Positions 29,178 through 38,122 of a DNA stretch of 64,000 nucleotides are shown here, piece by piece. The notes beneath the pieces were generated by a model that searched no databases, was not told where the DNA came from, and saw nothing but the letters and a program-made list of their open reading frames with translations. Every line of letters begins with the position of its first letter. Positions within the stretch are counted from its first letter, which is position 1. Location: positions 496,001 through 560,000 of the forward strand of contig NZ_CAJHAF010000001.1 in the NCBI RefSeq assembly GCF_904846315.1, given 5' to 3'. This stretch comes from Psychrobacter jeotgali (GTDB lineage Bacteria > Pseudomonadota > Gammaproteobacteria > Pseudomonadales > Moraxellaceae). Both the position numbers and the translations under genes were made by a program.

Positions 29178-32100
29178 CTTATCGTCGCATAAGCGTCGAG
29201 CATTTAATCTAAAACGGCAAAAACAAAAACTAGTCGAAAAAGCAGAAATTATTGTCACTGAGTACTTATATAAGAATCGTCTTTCCAATGGACCTGAAAT
29301 AGAAAAACACTATAAGAAAATTGATGAAAAGCTATCTGAAGAGTTCAAAACGTTTAATCAGTATCGCCGTGCAAGACAAGTGTTCTTACAAGCTGTCAGA
29401 GCTTATAACAAAGATAATCATTGCGCGCTAGATGAACCAATTGTTCCTGTCATAGCAGAACGTGATCGACTCACTATTGGCAGTGACTGGTTCGTTAAGG
29501 GTTCAAAAGTCTCAAATACTTGGCAAGATATGCAACAAACTTGGCAGAATAAGCGTAAGTTTAATGCGAACGATTATGTCTCATATTTTTTATACAGTAG
29601 TATTATGTTCGGTGGTCTAAACGATGTTGATGCACTAAAAGCATTATATCAATGGCTGTTTAGTGAACGAAAACTGTATCTTGCGAATTTAGATAAACAG
29701 ACTAAACCTTATCAGAAGTTAGATGCTGATAAAATTCTGCTTATAATTTCTTTAGAGATTAGGGATGACAAGTACGGTTGCAGAGATAATAATAATGATG
29801 AGGCTTTGACTCGTTATATGTCTTATGTTCCCGACGATCTTAGTCTTATGTTTTTATATGCGTTGGGCAATACTGATATCAACAAGCGCAAAATTAAGCA
29901 GTTCGAGACCATTGTCAAAGAGCTCAATAACAAGTTTGGACTTACTTGCCGCGATGCACAAAAAATTCACTTATCACAGCTTATAAAGTACGCTAATTTT
30001 CATTGGCGTCAATATGAGGGTAGTGCTATCGATGGGGCTAGCAGTCTGGTCATGCAAGGACAGCTTAAAAGCACGTCACTACCTAATAAACAACTACTCA
30101 CTTATAACCAAGAAACTATTCAAAAACATTCATCTGCTATTACATGGCAACAGCTGTTTACTCAAAGCGTATCATCCAATGATAGCTTTAAGCCCAGTAA
30201 AAGCTATCCTGCTTTTAGCAAAAATATCATTCAGCTTATTCAGGATGGTTTGAAAGGAACTCGACCATCTGCGCAGCGTACTCTTATTGATCTACAAGCA
30301 GACTTTGGGCAGCCAAATGCTACACGTTTAATCAGTTGGGTATTGTCTCTACTAGATGGCAACCAAGCCAACCTTAACTCAATTAGTAAATATGTCGGCT
30401 GTATCGGACGTGAATGGCTAATGTTAACGATGGATGAGGATCTAGAGGAATGGGGGAGTAACGACTATGAAGAGGTGTATGAGCAAATTATCTTAAGCAA
30501 ATCTAAAGATGCGCGCAAAACTGATGTCTTAAAAAAAGATGCTATTGATGATCGAGATGATATTGAGCTTGATAATGAAGATATCAAGAGTAGTGAAGGA
30601 GGTGACTCAGATGATTCATCATCTGAGACAGGACAAGTATTAGAAAAAGATAATGATTTAAAAAAAGAAGATCAACAAGCAACAAGTTTAGTTGATCTTA
30701 AAAATACTCAGTCGTATACTTATGGACGGCTGCGCGCTTTTCATCGATATCAAATGCAGTATTTTGGCGCGCCGGAAGTCAGTTTTGCATGGGGACAAAA
30801 TAAGCAGATCGTTAAAGCAAGCATGGTATCTCCTAGGACATATCAAGCCATGCATGATGTGCTAAAAGTCTCTGAATTAAATAAAAGTCAAAAGCTGTTA
30901 TGTCAGACGATATTAATTTTAGCGTACCGTACAGGGATGCGTATCAACGAGCTTGCAGGGATAAAAGTTAAAAACTGCGAGCATAGCTCAGATTTTAGTA
31001 TTTTGCTGACACCAAATCCTTATTTACGGCTGAAAAGTAGCAGTGCTAGAAGAAGAGTATTGCTTAAAGTACTGTTAAAGAAAGATGAGCTAGTAACGGT
31101 CATACAGTTTATTGAGCAGCAAAAAAGAAGAGGTGCGAAGTACTTATTTTCACAAGGGGATGGTAAGCAGCCACTGCCGACGTACTTTTTTAGCAACTTG
31201 ACGCGCATACTATGGGATAGCGTGCTTGGACAGGATAATCATAATTATACGTTTCACAGCTTTAGGCATACAGCAATTAGTCAGTTAGCGCTTGCTATCA
31301 ATGGCTCAGCATTAGCTGAGGTGATGACGGATTATACCTTGGCAGATTGTCAGAACATTGCTGACAGTCTGGCAGGCTATCATCAAACTCAGGGTGCTTG
31401 GTTTGGGTTAGCAAGTTTTGTCGGTCATCTGACGTGTGATACGACGTTTGAGCATTATATCCATACTGCACATCTGTTAGCGGGAGAGCAATTAAGTCAA
31501 GCAAACATTGAAATACCTTTTACGGTACTACAGAATATTACTGGTATAGATTATCAAAAGGTCAATTATCACGATAAAACTGCCTATGACAAATCTACTA
31601 AAGCGGTGGCGTTGAGCAAATTAAGACCTTACTTTGCAAAAAAGCTAAAGGCGCATCATGCTCCTTTATTTACAGCGCTTGAAAGAAATAATCAGTTTAT
31701 ACAACAAGATAATAGCGGAGATAAGGCGCAGGCTCGTTCTATTTTTATTGATGCAAGATATGATGCAGTGATTAGCTTTATAAGAGAGTTAGATAATCTC
31801 AAGCTAGAACTACGTGAAAAGGAATTGGAACATATCGCGGTAAAGCATGGCATTCATTTGCTCGCGGCAGAGACGTTTTATCAAAACGCGAATAGTTTAA
31901 ACAATAACGATAAGCTTATTACGCAAGTTAAAGGTCAAACTACTCAAGCAATTATTACAATGGCATTGGATAAAGCGTATCAGATGTCTGTGCAGGAGCC
32001 AGATAGTTTGCGAGAGTTTGTCAGTATCTATAAGCAAAAGCATATTACTTCAAGATCTTATTTAAAGTTCGGTATCAAAAAGTCACAGCATGAGATGCTG

Positions 32101-32358
32101 GCGCATTTTATAAAAATAGGCTGTCAAATTGTCGATCCACACCATTGGCAATTGACATCTAGCAGTGTGAAAGAAGTCAGAGACTTCAAAAAAAGGCACA
32201 AATTGGATAGTGCTATTAGGGTTGAGGGCAAACAAAGTTGTGCAGCCTTTGAAGTTAGAATTGTCAGAAAAATAAAAAACTCCACTAATGATACTGCCTA
32301 TGAATCATCGGGTGTATTGAAGTTTCTAGGAGAGATTTTGGCGGTATTAATTGAATAA
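29170..32358 (+). CDS. Large tyrosine recombinase/integrase (trio gene 3)
   Basis: 1062 residues from the ATG at 29170, which overlaps the stop of the preceding gene and has GAGG 9 nt upstream. The catalytic domain lies in the middle: Arg box YRTGMRINELAG (R591), H696-x-x-R699 in FHSFRHTAISQL, FVGHLTCDTTF and the nucleophile Y763 in EHYIHT. An acidic, low-complexity linker (about residues 475-505) precedes it and a ~300-residue C-terminal extension follows. It presumably catalyses integration and excision at the tRNA-Gly site. Far longer than a phage integrase (about 400 residues). Confidence 0.85.
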   Translation: MTDLSSHKRRAFNLKRQKQKLVEKAEIIVTEYLYKNRLSNGPEIEKHYKKIDEKLSEEFKTFNQYRRARQVFLQAVRAYNKDNHCALDEPIVPVIAERDRLTIGSDWFVKGSKVSNTWQDMQQTWQNKRKFNANDYVSYFLYSSIMFGGLNDVDALKALYQWLFSERKLYLANLDKQTKPYQKLDADKILLIISLEIRDDKYGCRDNNNDEALTRYMSYVPDDLSLMFLYALGNTDINKRKIKQFETIVKELNNKFGLTCRDAQKIHLSQLIKYANFHWRQYEGSAIDGASSLVMQGQLKSTSLPNKQLLTYNQETIQKHSSAITWQQLFTQSVSSNDSFKPSKSYPAFSKNIIQLIQDGLKGTRPSAQRTLIDLQADFGQPNATRLISWVLSLLDGNQANLNSISKYVGCIGREWLMLTMDEDLEEWGSNDYEEVYEQIILSKSKDARKTDVLKKDAIDDRDDIELDNEDIKSSEGGDSDDSSSETGQVLEKDNDLKKEDQQATSLVDLKNTQSYTYGRLRAFHRYQMQYFGAPEVSFAWGQNKQIVKASMVSPRTYQAMHDVLKVSELNKSQKLLCQTILILAYRTGMRINELAGIKVKNCEHSSDFSILLTPNPYLRLKSSSARRRVLLKVLLKKDELVTVIQFIEQQKRRGAKYLFSQGDGKQPLPTYFFSNLTRILWDSVLGQDNHNYTFHSFRHTAISQLALAINGSALAEVMTDYTLADCQNIADSLAGYHQTQGAWFGLASFVGHLTCDTTFEHYIHTAHLLAGEQLSQANIEIPFTVLQNITGIDYQKVNYHDKTAYDKSTKAVALSKLRPYFAKKLKAHHAPLFTALERNNQFIQQDNSGDKAQARSIFIDARYDAVISFIRELDNLKLELREKELEHIAVKHGIHLLAAETFYQNANSLNNNDKLITQVKGQTTQAIITMALDKAYQMSVQEPDSLREFVSIYKQKHITSRSYLKFGIKKSQHEMLAHFIKIGCQIVDPHHWQLTSSSVKEVRDFKKRHKLDSAIRVEGKQSCAAFEVRIVRKIKNSTNDTAYESSGVLKFLGEILAVLIE

Positions 32359-32397
32359 ATTAAGCTGACAGGATCTATGAACATAACGATCCCAAAA

Positions 32398-33204
32398 CTA
32401 ACTCGTGCCCCATTGCATAATAAGTGCACGCTGCTTGAACGTAGTGGACGTCCAACTTAACTTATCGAAATCGTACACAGGACAAGTGACATTGCGGAAA
32501 TCTTCATAGGAGTGATCAACAAAATCCATCTCTTGGCGCAGTATATGATAGCCTACCTGCGCATCTAAGGTGTTGTGAGACGTAGCCAGCAAGAAGTTTT
32601 GATTACTGCAAGATTTCATTTGTAAAGCCAGCTCAGCAATGACTTCGTGTACTGTATGCATATCTATGATATTAGAGAGTAGGTGAAAAGTCTCTTTATT
32701 TGTGCTAGGTGAGGGTAGTGAGGCTTGACCGAGTGTGCAGATCTGACAATGTATAGATACGGCTATACCATGTACCTTTGCTAACTTCTTAATTAACAGG
32801 ACTGCAATACCCACGCTAATTTTAGAGGGTTCTATCAGATGCACCTCAAGTGCAGTTGTTGAGGCGACACGGTTTTGTGCCAAGTAATCCATAAATGCAA
32901 GTGTGGCTATACCTTGGCCGCTGCCATAGTCGATGAGTCGGATAGAATGCTGAATCTCGCTGGTGACATCAATCGTGTTATGCAATAAGTGCTGCATGCT
33001 TTGGTAGTGCTGCCAGCCGTAAGCAATCATATAGCATATTGCATCGTACGTAGAGTCAATAATATGAGCTGGGTCAAAAAGATGGGAAGCAAAGGTGCTG
33101 TGATTTGAGCTTTGATCAAAGCAGTTTACCAAGTGTTGATAATAATCAAAAAAGCTATTATTTATAGCGTGACTGGCACTGTCGATCTGACGTTGAAACG
33201 GCAT
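32398..33204 (-). CDS. SAM methyltransferase-fold protein, unknown target
   Basis: 268 residues from the ATG at 33204, preceded by AGGG 8 nt upstream; the frame extends to a TTG at 33285, but that would place a CAAGCTTG palindrome (33275-33282) inside the coding region. The block RLIDYGSGQGIATLAFMDYL, followed about 25 residues later by EVHLIEPSKISVGIA, is a class I SAM-binding motif I followed by an acidic motif II. I cannot assign a substrate. The upstream palindrome is shared with the CRISPR accessory genes, which suggests common regulation despite its position outside the arrays. Confidence 0.6.
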   Translation of the reverse strand: MPFQRQIDSASHAINNSFFDYYQHLVNCFDQSSNHSTFASHLFDPAHIIDSTYDAICYMIAYGWQHYQSMQHLLHNTIDVTSEIQHSIRLIDYGSGQGIATLAFMDYLAQNRVASTTALEVHLIEPSKISVGIAVLLIKKLAKVHGIAVSIHCQICTLGQASLPSPSTNKETFHLLSNIIDMHTVHEVIAELALQMKSCSNQNFLLATSHNTLDAQVGYHILRQEMDFVDHSYEDFRNVTCPVYDFDKLSWTSTTFKQRALIMQWGTS

Positions 33205-33272
33205 AAGCATGACCCTGATAACGATTGGTGATGAGCCTATTATCAGCGCTTTTGCTTGCTTTCTCATAAAAT

Positions 33273-33286
33273 GACAAGCTTGCAAG
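33273..33286. promoter_or_regulatory. CAAGCTTG operator-like site upstream of the 268-aa methyltransferase gene
   Basis: GACAAGCTTGCAAG, core at 33275-33282, about 70 bp upstream of the chosen start at 33204. One of eight copies in the island. Confidence 0.55.
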
Positions 33287-33301
33287 TCCTATATGAATTA
33301 C

Positions 33302-33336
33302 AAAGACGCCGTCTATTAGGAATAGACGGCGTCTTT
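33302..33336. terminator. Perfect hairpin beyond the distal end of CRISPR array 1
   Basis: A 16-bp perfect stem (33302-33317 with 33321-33336) with an AGG loop and A/T at the ends. It would serve as a bidirectional terminator for array 1 (transcribed leftward). Confidence 0.65.
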
Positions 33337-33402
33337 ATTGTGGTTATAAGAGTATAAAAATTACTGGCTTTGAGAAAATACGATTTAAACGGTTGTCTAT
33401 TC

Positions 33403-33720
33403 AGACTAATACTATCAGTCTTCAAAAAATCCTATTTTAAGGGTGTTTACTTGCGAAGCTAAAATTGGCATGCAATTTTTAAACGCCTAGAAAGTTCTAT
33501 TTAAAGAACTTTCTCTTGCGAGACTAAAAAAGCAGTACTTTTTCTTAACGTCTCTCACCACTAGAAACCGTGGGTGAGGAGGGATAAAGCAAAGCACTAC
33601 TTTGCCCCATTGCTGTAGAAAATCTGTGATTTTTTATTCAGACTAAACTAAGTCTTACAGAATTTGCGAAAATGCAAATTCTCTTGCACTCGGACGAAAC
33701 AGTGTTCCGTTGTTTCCTCG
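33403..33720. repeat. String of about ten small hairpins trailing CRISPR array 1
   Basis: Successive short palindromes with unrelated stems: AGACT..AGTCT (33403), AAAATTG..CAATTTT (33461-33479), AGAAAGTTCT..AGAACTTTCT (33489-33514), AAAAAGC..ACTTTTT, GCAAAG..CTTTGC (33589), AAAATC..GATTTT, GAATTTGC..GCAAATTC (33660-33681) and others. Some are separated by short conserved words such as CTTGCGAAG or CTTGCGAG. The hairpin strings after arrays 2 and 3 contain homologous units. Confidence 0.7.
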
Positions 33721-33966
33721 TTCACCCACTAGGAATCGGGGAAGGTTTCAGACACCCCAAATCAATTGTAGACCATTTACAAACTACTGTCTTAATCCCC
33801 TAAGAATCGGGGAAGGTTTCAGACAAATGTGCTGATTCTCGTTCAATTTATGTTGAAGAGTCTTAATCCCCTAAGAATCGGGGAAGGTTTCAGACCTTAC
33901 CGGATATATACCACGACATCATCGCGGTCAGTCTTAATCCCCTAAGAATCGGGGAAGGTTTCAGAC
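33721..33966 (-). CRISPR. CRISPR array 1: four repeats, three spacers
   Basis: Three intact 36-bp repeats at 33789-33824, 33860-33895 and 33931-33966 (start GTCTTAATCCCC, end GGTTTCAGAC on the plus strand) and one degenerate repeat at 33721-33753 that keeps only its right two-thirds. Spacers at 33754-33788, 33825-33859 and 33896-33930 are each 35 bp. The leader lies on the right and the degenerate repeat on the left, so transcription is leftward. The repeat has inverted GTCT/AGAC ends and an internal CCCC/GGGG stem. Confidence 0.97.
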
Positions 33967-34170
33967 TGTACACTGGGTTTTATTATCAATAGAATCAATA
34001 ACCTACCATCGATATTTTAGCCGACAAAAATTGGCTTAAAAGTTGACGTTTTTTTAACCAATTTTCAAGTGAAAGTTGATCAAAAAATAACCAGTATTAT
34101 GTCTGAAATGTTAAATAGCGCACCTTATCTTCGTCAGATAATGTCTGAAACTTCCCTAATTTACGGGGGT
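33967..34170 (-). promoter_or_regulatory. Leader of CRISPR array 1, bounded by an inverted partial repeat
   Basis: About 175 bp homologous to the leaders of arrays 2 and 3, including the words AACATTTCAGAC and TTGGTTAAAAAAAC (minus-strand reading). It ends at 34143-34166 in a sequence beginning GTCTGAAACTTCCC, a partial CRISPR repeat in the opposite orientation to the array. Confidence 0.75.
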
Positions 34171-34232
34171 TACTGAGTGTAAATTAGCAACTCTATTATA
34201 GTAAAACAATGGTTGCGGTTTTGCAACGCTGG

Positions 34233-35480
34233 CTAATCAATATCTGTATCGAAGTCTTTTAGTTTTTCGACTAATAAAGTCAAACGGGCTACCCACTTTT
34301 TCTTTGGATCTTTTTTTACGCTAGGTTGCTTTATGATAAGCTCATAAGCTTCTTTTACTAATAGCTTTTGCTCTTCTGACCAAGTCATAATTTTTTGATA
34401 AAACTCAAAGACTTCAGGTGTTTGGTGGTCTCTAAAGTCATCAAGGAATATCTGTTCAGCAGACTTACCTTGGTTTCTTTTTTGCTCTTCGATACGAGCC
34501 TTTTCCTCTTCTATAAGAGCATCCTGTTCATTTTGTAACTTACTATTTTCAGCTTTATCTAGTAACATTCGACCGTAGCCTGTAGCTGTTTTGGCACCAA
34601 TGCCTAAATGCTCTAATGCAATAGTAATAATGTTTGCGAGCTGTTTGGTTTCTTCCTCTGTGACATGAGCACCTAGTCGCGGCATGACTCCAAACTGCAT
34701 AGAAGCATTTTCTACTGCCAAAAAGCTAACTGGAATAGGAGCATGCCAGTCTCCAGGTTGAGCTTCAGGCGATAGAGGCTGTGTATCTCCTTTTTCATAC
34801 CACTTACCGTAATGAGGTGTCATAATGGATTGTACTAGCATTACAGGCTTGGTGGGGATAGCATCCAAAAATATAAAGCTACCCGTTGCTTGCGTGCTCA
34901 ACTCTTCTTTTGTCTTTTCATCAATGTCATAGCCAAAATTGTGATTGAATAATTTTGCTGAATAGTGCTTTGACTGCAATAAGTTTACTGAACCAAACCA
35001 GCGTTTAATCAGTTTCGGATCAGCACCCCATTTTTCCATTAAGGCTTTTGCCATACCCTTTACAGTACTGCCTTGGAAGTAGGGGACGCCAAGAGTGGGA
35101 TGCCATAGCATTCCGTTATCCAAAGGATGGCTATTTCCTAGTCCTACAGCTATTTGCCAAGTATTATTATAGCTAGTAGCGATACCCTGCTGTGCATGAC
35201 AGAGTAAGCGTTGACGCATTGCATAGTTTTTCAATAAACTGCTATTACCGCATTGGCGTTGACCTGACTGACCCCAAAACTCCGTAAAAAAGCTTTCCTT
35301 CTCTCTAATCTTGGCTGTTTTTTTTGCGTCAGGATCAGCGATCAGACCTCCTTGACTATCGAAGATATGATAAGTATAAAATCGTTCATACCATACGCCT
35401 AAGTGCCCGTCTGTGCTGTCATCTTTAAAGACAGACTCTGCTTTTTTGGTAGTGTTCTCTTGATTATATATGGGTAGCAT
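34233..35480 (-). CDS. cmr6: Type III-B CRISPR RAMP protein Cmr6
   Basis: 415 residues. The RAMP core is seen as VGLGNSHPLDNGM, then GVPYFQGSTVKGMAKALME and, late, LGIGAKTATGYGRML, the Gly-rich loop of Cmr6. Long for Cmr6 (usually about 300), mainly through a Lys/Glu-rich C-terminal extension of ~110 residues. Cmr6 caps the backbone filament of the Cmr effector complex with Cmr1. Last gene of cmr1-2-3-4-5-6. Confidence 0.92.
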   Translation of the reverse strand: MLPIYNQENTTKKAESVFKDDSTDGHLGVWYERFYTYHIFDSQGGLIADPDAKKTAKIREKESFFTEFWGQSGQRQCGNSSLLKNYAMRQRLLCHAQQGIATSYNNTWQIAVGLGNSHPLDNGMLWHPTLGVPYFQGSTVKGMAKALMEKWGADPKLIKRWFGSVNLLQSKHYSAKLFNHNFGYDIDEKTKEELSTQATGSFIFLDAIPTKPVMLVQSIMTPHYGKWYEKGDTQPLSPEAQPGDWHAPIPVSFLAVENASMQFGVMPRLGAHVTEEETKQLANIITIALEHLGIGAKTATGYGRMLLDKAENSKLQNEQDALIEEEKARIEEQKRNQGKSAEQIFLDDFRDHQTPEVFEFYQKIMTWSEEQKLLVKEAYELIIKQPSVKKDPKKKWVARLTLLVEKLKDFDTDID

Positions 35481-35485
35481 AATAA

Positions 35486-35902
35486 TTAATCCCCTTTATC
35501 ATCATTAGCAGTCAAAAGTGCGCGTGCGAATTTTTTTAACCATAACAAATAAGCTTGTGCTTCTTGTTGAGCGATTTGATAAGTCTGCAAGTCCGAGTGA
35601 GTAATGGCCTTTAATGGGGTTAATGAATTTAAATCCTCTAATGACTGAAAAACACCACTATGGTTTTTTAACCAGTCAAATACCGCATCGACTAATGCTG
35701 CTCGAGCAGGGAAGTTTTTGATATCACTAAGATAAAAAGCAAAGGCATGCCCTAAGCCATTCATATGAATCATAGCCGGTAGCCCTGATACGGCTGACTT
35801 AATATCTTTATCTGTTAGAATGATAGGCTTCTTTTGATTCTGAAATAGTTCTATTTTTTCTAAAGCGTGTTTGGCTCTAAGCTGATCGCGAGACTGAATC
35901 AT
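35486..35902 (-). CDS. cmr5: Type III-B CRISPR small subunit Cmr5
   Basis: 138 residues, all-helical, with RAKHALEKIE at the N-terminus and the Cmr5 segment SGLPAMIHMNGLGHAFAFYLS. It forms the second filament that contacts target RNA. It sits 5 nt before cmr6 and 12 nt after cmr4. Confidence 0.9.
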   Translation of the reverse strand: MIQSRDQLRAKHALEKIELFQNQKKPIILTDKDIKSAVSGLPAMIHMNGLGHAFAFYLSDIKNFPARAALVDAVFDWLKNHSGVFQSLEDLNSLTPLKAITHSDLQTYQIAQQEAQAYLLWLKKFARALLTANDDKGD

Positions 35903-35914
35903 AGGGTATGCTCC

Positions 35915-36811
35915 TTAAGCTGTCTGAGATGAATCGGTAAAATGAATGGCAAACCAGCCCATCCCCACAGTTTCGTTACCGCCGACTTGTAGATAGCGAT
36001 TATGAGCAGGTATTATTTTATCCGTTAAAACGTGCGCAACATCAGTGGCAGTTAGCTTTATATTTTTTCGTCTTGAAGAGGTACACATGATTAAGCTATA
36101 CATAACCGTTTCAGGCGGTAGAGTTTCCTCATACCATAGCGCTCCTTTGACTACCGTTTTATTCTCATCTAAAGCAATGTGAGCATTGACTGGTGTACTG
36201 TTCTGCGCCAAGTAAGTAAACATATCATCGCTTACTATAGCTAGCTGATCATGTAACTGTGATAGCTCAATTCCGATAACCTGATGGATGACTGTAGAGA
36301 TTTGCTCTAATTCTGAGGCGTTAACGACAGTTAATGCAAACTCTTCTAAGAATAAAGTTTTTTGTTTACTGTCATTCACAGCCACTTGATCCAGTGTGAT
36401 ATCAGGTAATAATAAGGTGTCTGTACTTAAACTGGCACGATCACAATCTTTTAAGAAGCGTCTTATTAAAGCTGGGCAAGTTACCCATTTAAAATAGCCG
36501 TTTAGTGATCTGACTGGCAATAATAAAAGTCGAGCATCGCTTATCATACAAGCGCCTGCATAGGCATTACTATCTGCCCCTTGAGTGTCAGGACCAAAAA
36601 CAGCTGATAAAACTTCTTTATCTTCATCATCTATTAGGGTTTGATAAGCTTGATAACGCAGAGCGCCTTTAAGGCTAGAGCCAAATACGACAGGATGCTG
36701 GGTATGCCCTTCGCGTTGTATGGGTAGATCTATAACACTTAATGCTTGCCCTGCGCCGGCATGAATGGATGTCTGTGCGGTCATAGCCATAATCATACTT
36801 TGATTGTTCAT
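35915..36811 (-). CDS. cmr4: Type III-B CRISPR backbone protein Cmr4 (target RNase)
   Basis: 298 residues. The N-terminal block TSIHAGAGQALSVIDLPIQ followed by PVVFGSSLKGALR is characteristic. Cmr4 copies line the crRNA and cut target RNA at 6-nt intervals; the Asp in VIDLP is, as I recall, the position of the catalytic residue, so slicing should be intact. The C-terminus ends in the Gly-rich GGNETVGMGW. Expected operon position. Confidence 0.93.
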   Translation of the reverse strand: MNNQSMIMAMTAQTSIHAGAGQALSVIDLPIQREGHTQHPVVFGSSLKGALRYQAYQTLIDDEDKEVLSAVFGPDTQGADSNAYAGACMISDARLLLLPVRSLNGYFKWVTCPALIRRFLKDCDRASLSTDTLLLPDITLDQVAVNDSKQKTLFLEEFALTVVNASELEQISTVIHQVIGIELSQLHDQLAIVSDDMFTYLAQNSTPVNAHIALDENKTVVKGALWYEETLPPETVMYSLIMCTSSRRKNIKLTATDVAHVLTDKIIPAHNRYLQVGGNETVGMGWFAIHFTDSSQTA

Positions 36812-36874
36812 TTTATATCCTTGAATAACTATTGTTAATAGAATGTTTGTTGCTGTGTGCTGAAGTTTTAGATA

Positions 36875-38122
36875 TTACTTATCATGAGAGATCAGTTGAC
36901 CTACTAACATGATACCTTCGCCCCATTCATCATTTTCATTCAGACTTTGACCGTGAAGCCTTGAGATTAAAGTCCGGTCATCTATTGAGTCATCTACTTC
37001 TATAAAAAAAGCACTCCCTGCTGGTAAGTAGCTCTGAATAGGACGCGGAATATGATGCATTTGATCCCAGCCGCCTTCACGATGCGCCTTACCTATACAG
37101 GCAGACATTATTGTTAGATCGATACCATTGATAGATCCTGACCAGCCAGTCTCTGACAAGGTAAAGCGCTTAGGTAGCCAGCTATCAGTCTGCATCATAA
37201 GTTTAGTTAGTAGATAAATCATAAAGACTTTCTTATTGTTATCTCGCTTTACTGTAAGAGTGTTAGGTGGCGTAGGTAAAAACTTGGAGACACTTTGTTC
37301 AAAAGACATACTTGCCATACGTGCTTCACCACCGAGGCGAACAAGGTGTTGAGTATTAAAAAAGCTATCATCCACCACCGTTGATATGACTTGCTTATCC
37401 ATAGTGACTGGCATTACAAAGCTAGTATTTGGATCTAATCTGATATGAGTGGTCTGGTATAGCTGTCCATCAACGACACTTCGATTATTAGGATCAACCT
37501 GTATACCTAGTCGATATTCTTCAGATATAAAGTCATCTTGCTCTTGAGCTGCTGCTGTAACCTGACTAATTTTATCTAACTTGCCTTGTAAGACTAGCTC
37601 CCAAGCTTCTTTAGACAACCAAACATCTTCAAGAGGCTTTGCTCCTTTTAAGTCGCTGTTACCGTTTACATTTAATGGTAGCTCTACTAACCTTGTCATT
37701 CCCAGGTCTGTCTGATATGACTTATCCGTTAGCTGTAAAGAAAAATAAATAGTCCTGCTTTCTTGTGTGTCATGATTCTTACGACAAACACTTATGGGTG
37801 CAGGGAGATAATATCGTTCTATATTTTCTATATGGGTTTTGACAAAGACGCCGCGAGGTTTTAGACAGCCTAATGTTGTAGCATCTCCAATAACTGATTT
37901 AAGTTCTGTTAGGGTAGATAGGTTATCCCATGATTTATTGGTATTTTTTTGAAAGTATTGATTGCCAATATGACTGCGCAAGCACCCCATAAGAGAGCGG
38001 GTAGGCGGTGGAAAAACAGAGCTAAGTGCATTGGCTCCGACACTACCATGAGGGCGTGACTCTCGAAAAAACCAGCTATCCACTTGTTCAAATATTATCA
38101 AGGTTTGGTTACTGTCATTCAT
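36875..38122 (-). CDS. cmr3: Type III-B CRISPR protein Cmr3
   Basis: 415 residues. The N-terminus DSWFFRESRPHGSVGA and SSVFPPPTRSLMGCLRS is the Cmr3 signature. Cmr3 holds the 5' handle of the crRNA and pairs with Cas10/Cmr2. Its start overlaps the end of cmr2 by 4 nt (ATGA), so the two are translationally coupled. Confidence 0.93.
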   Translation of the reverse strand: MNDSNQTLIIFEQVDSWFFRESRPHGSVGANALSSVFPPPTRSLMGCLRSHIGNQYFQKNTNKSWDNLSTLTELKSVIGDATTLGCLKPRGVFVKTHIENIERYYLPAPISVCRKNHDTQESRTIYFSLQLTDKSYQTDLGMTRLVELPLNVNGNSDLKGAKPLEDVWLSKEAWELVLQGKLDKISQVTAAAQEQDDFISEEYRLGIQVDPNNRSVVDGQLYQTTHIRLDPNTSFVMPVTMDKQVISTVVDDSFFNTQHLVRLGGEARMASMSFEQSVSKFLPTPPNTLTVKRDNNKKVFMIYLLTKLMMQTDSWLPKRFTLSETGWSGSINGIDLTIMSACIGKAHREGGWDQMHHIPRPIQSYLPAGSAFFIEVDDSIDDRTLISRLHGQSLNENDEWGEGIMLVGQLISHDK

